Shown: positions 60,364 through 64,000 of the stretch, piece by piece
Position numbering within the stretch: the stretch's first letter is position 1
Layout of the letters: each line of letters starts with the position of its first letter
Source of the DNA: Streptomyces sp. 2114.4
Lineage (GTDB): Bacteria > Actinomycetota > Actinomycetes > Streptomycetales > Streptomycetaceae
Direction of reading: 5' to 3'
Assembly: GCF_900187385.1 (NCBI RefSeq)
Contig: NZ_FYEY01000001.1
Coordinates: 4,278,001-4,342,000 of the forward strand
DNA length: 64,000 bases
Program-made: the position numbers and the translations under genes
Notes under the pieces: model-generated
Databases searched by the model: none
What the model was told of the DNA's origin: nothing
What the model saw: the letters and a program-made list of their open reading frames with translations, nothing else

Positions 60364-61152
60364 TCACCACCTTTCCAGGGGCGTGACGAACAGCATCTCC
60401 GTACGGTCACCGGGCAGGATGACGTCGGAGACGCCCACGATCCGGTCGTTGACGTCGATCGAGGTCTTCCGGAGGACGAGCACCGACGTCCCGGGCGGCA
60501 TTTCCAGCTCCGCCGCCTCTTCGGGGGCCGGCGGCCGGGCGGTGACGCGTTCCTCGACGCGGCCCAGCTCGATCCCGAGGGTGTAGAGCTGGGCCTGTGA
60601 CCCGCCCGGCCAGGGCTCCTTGGTCTCGTCCAGCAGGTCGGGGTTCTTCGCGATCATGTCGCGGACGAGGTACGAGGTCATCAGGCTGAAGGGCGCGCTC
60701 TCGGCCGCGTGCCGCGTCCGGTAGCGGCGTTCGAGGAGCGGAGTGCCTTGTGGCAGGTCGAAGGCCCGCGCCAGGTCCTCGTCCGCCTCGGTCTCGCGGT
60801 ATGACGCCTGAAACACCAGGTCATCGGGGTGCAGACCGGTGTCCCGCTCGGTGCCGCCGGTCCGGGCCCGTTCCTCCAGCGGCTCGCGCGCCCGGCTCTT
60901 CTCCCACTGGTGGCTGAGGTTCGTGCGCGCGGCAACGATGCGCGGGCGCCGGACGACGTTGCCGCGCCCGTGCTGATTCTCGATGAGGCCTTCCTCGCAC
61001 AGGAACCGGAGAGCGACCCGGACCGCCGGCACGCTCCGCCCGAACTCCTCGGCGAGCTCCGCCTCCGGGGGCAGCCGGTCGCCGGGCTTCCACCGGCCTG
61101 CCCGGACGGCCTGCCGGAGCTGGCCCGCGATCCGCTCGTACGCCACTGCCAT
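60364..61152 (-). CDS. GntR-family regulator with UTRA ligand domain
   Basis: 262 residues. Winged helix A-Y-E-R-I-A-G-Q-L-R-Q-A-V-R-A-G-R-W-K-P-G-D-R-L-P with S-V-P-A-V-R-V-A-L-R-F-L, then a UTRA domain (T-P-L-L-E-R-R-Y-R-T, later P-P-G-T-S-V-L-V-L-R-K-T-S-I-D, D-V-I-L-P-G-D-R). HutC-type regulators sense sugars, amino acids or fatty-acid-like ligands. Convergent with the amidohydrolase gene. Confidence 0.92.
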   Translation of the reverse strand: MAVAYERIAGQLRQAVRAGRWKPGDRLPPEAELAEEFGRSVPAVRVALRFLCEEGLIENQHGRGNVVRRPRIVAARTNLSHQWEKSRAREPLEERARTGGTERDTGLHPDDLVFQASYRETEADEDLARAFDLPQGTPLLERRYRTRHAAESAPFSLMTSYLVRDMIAKNPDLLDETKEPWPGGSQAQLYTLGIELGRVEERVTARPPAPEEAAELEMPPGTSVLVLRKTSIDVNDRIVGVSDVILPGDRTEMLFVTPLERW

Positions 61153-61391
61153 GCCTGCTCACCGTTCCGTCGCTCGGCGCCCGGTCGGGCCGGCCGTCCC
61201 GACGGCGCCACTTTATGACTCATCACGAGCCGTTGACGTGCCGGAAGCGTCCAGATGGCCGAGGCCCGCGCGCGGCCGGCGGCTCTTTCCGGGGGCCGCC
61301 ACGGCGACCACGGCGAACCCGGCTCAGGGGCGTCGGGGAGGTACGAAGAAGGAGGGAGGGGCCGTCCGCGTCTCACACCGGACAGGAAAAT

Positions 61392-61431
61392 GTCCGACCG
61401 CTGGCGACGGGGGATGCACCAGCGGTCGGAC
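61392..61431. promoter_or_regulatory. Long dyad in the GntR upstream region
   Basis: GTCCGACCGCTGG-N14-CCAGCGGTCGGAC: 13-bp perfect arms. The spacer's TGGCGAC edge can also pair with GTCGCCA at 61433. The 470-bp interval 61153-61622 has no convincing gene. The dyad could be a terminator for the leftward STAND-WD40 gene, although it is 190 bp past its stop, or a regulatory site for gntR. Confidence 0.5.
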
Positions 61432-61494
61432 TGTCGCCAAGGTTAACAAGGCTGCTTGCGTGGTGGAGCAAACTACCCTGACACAATGCGGGGT

Positions 61495-61510
61495 TGTGAT
61501 CGGGATCACG
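61495..61510. promoter_or_regulatory. CRP-like site
   Basis: TGTGA-TCGGGA-TCACG matches the CRP half-site pattern TGTGA-N6-TCACA in nine of ten positions and also fits the GTG-N8-CAC core. About 340 bp before gntR. No other clear target. Confidence 0.4.
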
Positions 61511-61622
61511 TTCCCCGGTCCGCCGCGGGAGCGGAACCCACGGGGGCCCCGGGCGGGCCGGAGGCTTCCCGCCCGCTGCCCGGAAGGGAAGCAGCGGGCG
61601 GGCTGGGGGCCGTGATGCCCGG

Positions 61623-64000
61623 TTACTCGTTGCACGGGGGCGCGTACGAGAGACGGGGCAGGTACTCCTGCCACCTCTCCGGGGTCAGAACGCCCCGGGT
61701 GGTTGAGCAGATGCGGCGCACTGCCGCATCGGTGTCCAGATCCCACAGCCGGACCGTATCGGCGCCGCTCGACACTCCGAGCATGTGGCTCTTGGGGCGG
61801 AAAGCCAGGAAATTGCCCGTCTTGGCGTGGGGGCTGATCGACTCCCCGATGGGAGTGGCCCTGGAAGGGCGGGCGACGTTCCAGAGCCGGACCATGTCGT
61901 CGTCCCCGCCGCTCGCCAGGGTGCGGCCGTCCTGGCTGAACGTCAGCGACGTGATCGCTTCGGTGTGGCCCGTGAGGGTGGCGAGCCGGGTGGCTTCGCG
62001 GGGGTCGGAGACGTTCCAGAGCCGGACCGTACTGTCGTCGCTGCCGCTGGCCAGGGTATGGCCGTCCGGGCTGTAGGCGAGTTTGTTGACGGGGCCCAGG
62101 TGTCCCCTGAGAGGTGCGCCGAGCGGGGTGGCATGGCGAGGGTCGGTCATGTCCCAGAGCCGTATGGTGCCGTCGGCGCTGCCGCTGGCGAGAGTGCGGC
62201 CGTCCGGGCTGACGACGAGGGAGTTGACGTAGCCCTTGTGGCCGGAGAGCACGCGGCCGAGTGGATGAAGGCGGGACGGGTCGCTGACGTTCCACAGCGC
62301 AATGGTGCGGTCGTCGTAGGCAGTTGCCAGCGTGTGCCCGTCCGGGCTGAAGGTCAGCGAGTCCACGTACCGTGTCCGCAGCGTGACGGGCGGCCCGTAG
62401 GGGACGGGCCGCTTCGGGTCGGTCACGTTCCACAGACGCAGCGTGCGGCGTCCGGTCCGCACCGCGAGGATGCGGCCGTCGGGGGAGAACTCCATCGACC
62501 GCGTGTCACCCTCCCCTGGCTTGAAGGGTTTGCCCAGCAACGCGGTCCGGTGTGGAGCCCGCACGCTCCACAGCCGGACCCGTTCGTCGTCCGCGGTCGT
62601 TGCCAGCACCTGCCCGTCCGGGCGGAACGCTCCCGTGCGGCCGATCATGTCCGTCGGCGGCATCGACCACAGGCGGACCGTGTTGTCGCCGCTGCCGGTG
62701 GCGAGGCTTCGGCCGTCCGGGCTGAAGCCCACGGCGTACATCTCGTCACTGCTGCCGGCGAGGGGCTGGCCGATCTGCGAGGGGTATGCCGGATTGCTGA
62801 CGTTCCACATGCTCGCCGTTCTGTCCGTGCTGCCGGCGACGAGCACGGTCCCGTCGGGGCTGAAGGCCACGGACCACACGGGGCCGGTGTGGCCGGTGAG
62901 CGGCGAGCCGAGCGGTGTGGTGTGACGTGGAGTGGCCGCGTTCCAGAGCCGGATGGTGTCGTCGTCGCTGCCGCTGGCGAGAGTGCGGCCGTCCGGGCTG
63001 AAGGCCAGGGAGTGCACCGTGCCCTTGTGGCCGGTCAGTGGCCTGCCGAGCGGCCGGGGACGCCGCCGGTCGGCCATGTCCCACAGCCTGATCGTGTCGT
63101 CGTCGCCACCGGCCGCCAGCGTCCGCCCGTCGGGGCTGAACGCCACGGAGCGCACGGCGGCGGTGTGGCCGGTCAGGACACCGAGCCGCCTCGGCCGGCG
63201 CACGTCGTCCACGGCCCACAGGCGGACCGTGTGTTCTTCGTCGGCGGCCGCCAGCGTGCGTCCGTCCGGGCTGAAGGCGAGCAGGAAGAGGGTGCCGTCG
63301 TGGCCGGTCAGGGGCGTACCGATCGGGTGCGGGTGACGGGGGTCGCGCACGTCCCAGAGCCGGACCGTGCCGTCGTCCGAAGCGCTGGCCAGGGTGTGTC
63401 CGTCCGGGCTGAAGACGGCGGTGCTCACCCAGCTCGTGTGTCCGGTGAGGGGCTTGCCCAGGGGCCTGGGGTGCGTCGGGTCCGCCACGTCCCACAGCCG
63501 AACGGTGTGGTCGTAGCTCGCGGTGGCCAGGACCCGCCCGTTCGGGCTGAACGTGGTGAGGTAGACGGCGCCGGTGTGGCCGAGGAGCGGCGTGGCCAGT
63601 GGCGCGTTCACCGTCGAGAGCAACCGGTTGTTCGTGCCGTCGTCGTGCGGTCGCAGGTGGTGTGCCACCAGGTCGAGCTGCGCGGACAACGACGGATCCG
63701 TCAACTGGACGCGGTCGGCTTCGGCGAGCACCTGCGCGAACACGGCGTCGTCCCGCTGCTGCCAGGCGACCAACGCCGAACCGATGGCCATGACCGCCAG
63801 GACGGCCAGAGCCGACACCGCACCGCGGCTGATCCAGGCCGTGCGCTTGCGCAGCCTGACCGAAGCGGCCAGGAATTCCACCGCGCTCCGGGTCAGAAAG
63901 GTGTCACCGGCGGACTGCGCCCAGGTGCGGGCCTGTTCCAGCCGCGAACCCCGGTAGAGCAGCGAGGCGTCACGGTGAGCGTCCTCCCAGGCCCTGCCGT
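61623..64000 (-). CDS. STAND-type NTPase C-terminal region with 14 WD40 repeats (partial)
   Basis: At least 792 residues, open at the right edge. Reading leftwards: a helical end of an nSTAND-like module (W-E-D-A-H-R-D-A-S-L-L-Y-R-G-S-R-L, T-R-S-A-V-E-F-L-A-A-S), one membrane helix (GAVSALAVLAVMAIGSALVA), a helical linker (Q-L-D-L-V-A-H-H-L-R-P), then 14 WD40 repeats of G-H-x-x-x-V ... F-S-P-D-G-R-T-L-A-S-G-S-D-D-x-T-V-R-L-W type, enough for two seven-blade propellers. Repeats 7-8 are the most diverged. Ends R-R-I-C-S-T-T-R-G-V-L-T-P-E-R-W. The ATPase and effector parts lie outside the window. Such proteins are signal or conflict NTPases whose propeller senses a ligand. Confidence 0.88.
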   Translation of the reverse strand, partial: GRAWEDAHRDASLLYRGSRLEQARTWAQSAGDTFLTRSAVEFLAASVRLRKRTAWISRGAVSALAVLAVMAIGSALVAWQQRDDAVFAQVLAEADRVQLTDPSLSAQLDLVAHHLRPHDDGTNNRLLSTVNAPLATPLLGHTGAVYLTTFSPNGRVLATASYDHTVRLWDVADPTHPRPLGKPLTGHTSWVSTAVFSPDGHTLASASDDGTVRLWDVRDPRHPHPIGTPLTGHDGTLFLLAFSPDGRTLAAADEEHTVRLWAVDDVRRPRRLGVLTGHTAAVRSVAFSPDGRTLAAGGDDDTIRLWDMADRRRPRPLGRPLTGHKGTVHSLAFSPDGRTLASGSDDDTIRLWNAATPRHTTPLGSPLTGHTGPVWSVAFSPDGTVLVAGSTDRTASMWNVSNPAYPSQIGQPLAGSSDEMYAVGFSPDGRSLATGSGDNTVRLWSMPPTDMIGRTGAFRPDGQVLATTADDERVRLWSVRAPHRTALLGKPFKPGEGDTRSMEFSPDGRILAVRTGRRTLRLWNVTDPKRPVPYGPPVTLRTRYVDSLTFSPDGHTLATAYDDRTIALWNVSDPSRLHPLGRVLSGHKGYVNSLVVSPDGRTLASGSADGTIRLWDMTDPRHATPLGAPLRGHLGPVNKLAYSPDGHTLASGSDDSTVRLWNVSDPREATRLATLTGHTEAITSLTFSQDGRTLASGGDDDMVRLWNVARPSRATPIGESISPHAKTGNFLAFRPKSHMLGVSSGADTVRLWDLDTDAAVRRICSTTRGVLTPERWQEYLPRLSYAPPCNE

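Noticed and set aside
61215..61481. 88-residue ORF upstream of gntR
   Set aside because: Arg/Pro/Gly-rich shadow composition; it crosses the 13-bp dyad and has no ribosome site.

Overview
The window is high-GC actinobacterial chromosome, almost certainly Streptomyces. The evidence is a strong G/C bias at third codon positions, many GTG starts, a full-length two-domain geosmin synthase, and a core block of SRP RNA, dnaX, a YbaB/EbfC protein, recR, a DUF5063 protein, aspartokinase and aspartate-semialdehyde dehydrogenase followed by a SigE-like sigma factor, an order I recall from Streptomyces. No phage, IS element, CRISPR array or replication origin was seen.

Layout. 0-15.5 kb is accessory: small enzymes paired with regulators (alcohol dehydrogenase/MmyB-type XRE, PadR, P450-ferredoxin/MarR, MocR), a flotillin-NfeD pair, a three-gene VOC/PPOX/DUF1348 operon opposite a CGNR zinc-finger protein, and small secreted proteins. 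15.6-18.5 kb is an arginine/ornithine unit (rocD, ddaH, Lrp). 18.9-24.7 kb holds two translationally coupled ATP-grasp ligases, geosmin synthase and a secreted protein with a long three-block repeat tail. 24.7-33.5 kb has an FAD monooxygenase/TetR pair, a TetR/metallo-hydrolase pair, a lone 44-residue Arg-rich peptide gene, an ABC exporter and an APC permease. 33.6-35.3 kb is a tightly coupled three-gene WXG/type VII-like cassette.

35.8-47.3 kb is core: tRNA-Ser(GGA), SRP RNA, dnaX-ybaB-recR-DUF5063, ask-asd, then a sigma factor coupled to a membrane protein (candidate anti-sigma) and a SURF1 protein. 47.4-64 kb is mixed: a CDF metal exporter, an S9 peptidase, a methyltransferase, a TetR-P450 operon, a GT2 glycosyltransferase fused to a degenerate NodB domain, an LCP cell-wall ligase, DoxX, an amidohydrolase, a GntR/UTRA regulator, and at the right edge the C-terminal part of a STAND-type NTPase with 14 WD40 repeats.

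Recurrent themes. Many regulator/target pairs are divergent, with very clean inverted repeats between them (6275, 13175, 26488, 28132, 53756, 58929), so operators can be proposed by eye. Several genes carry short-tandem-repeat tails or are flanked by microsatellite-like repeats. The least explained units are the Arg-rich peptide gene, the type VII-like cassette, the ATP-grasp pair with its frame-ambiguous tail, the three-block secreted protein and the degenerate deacetylase-glycosyltransferase. All functional statements come from reading translations and motifs by eye; no database search was run.
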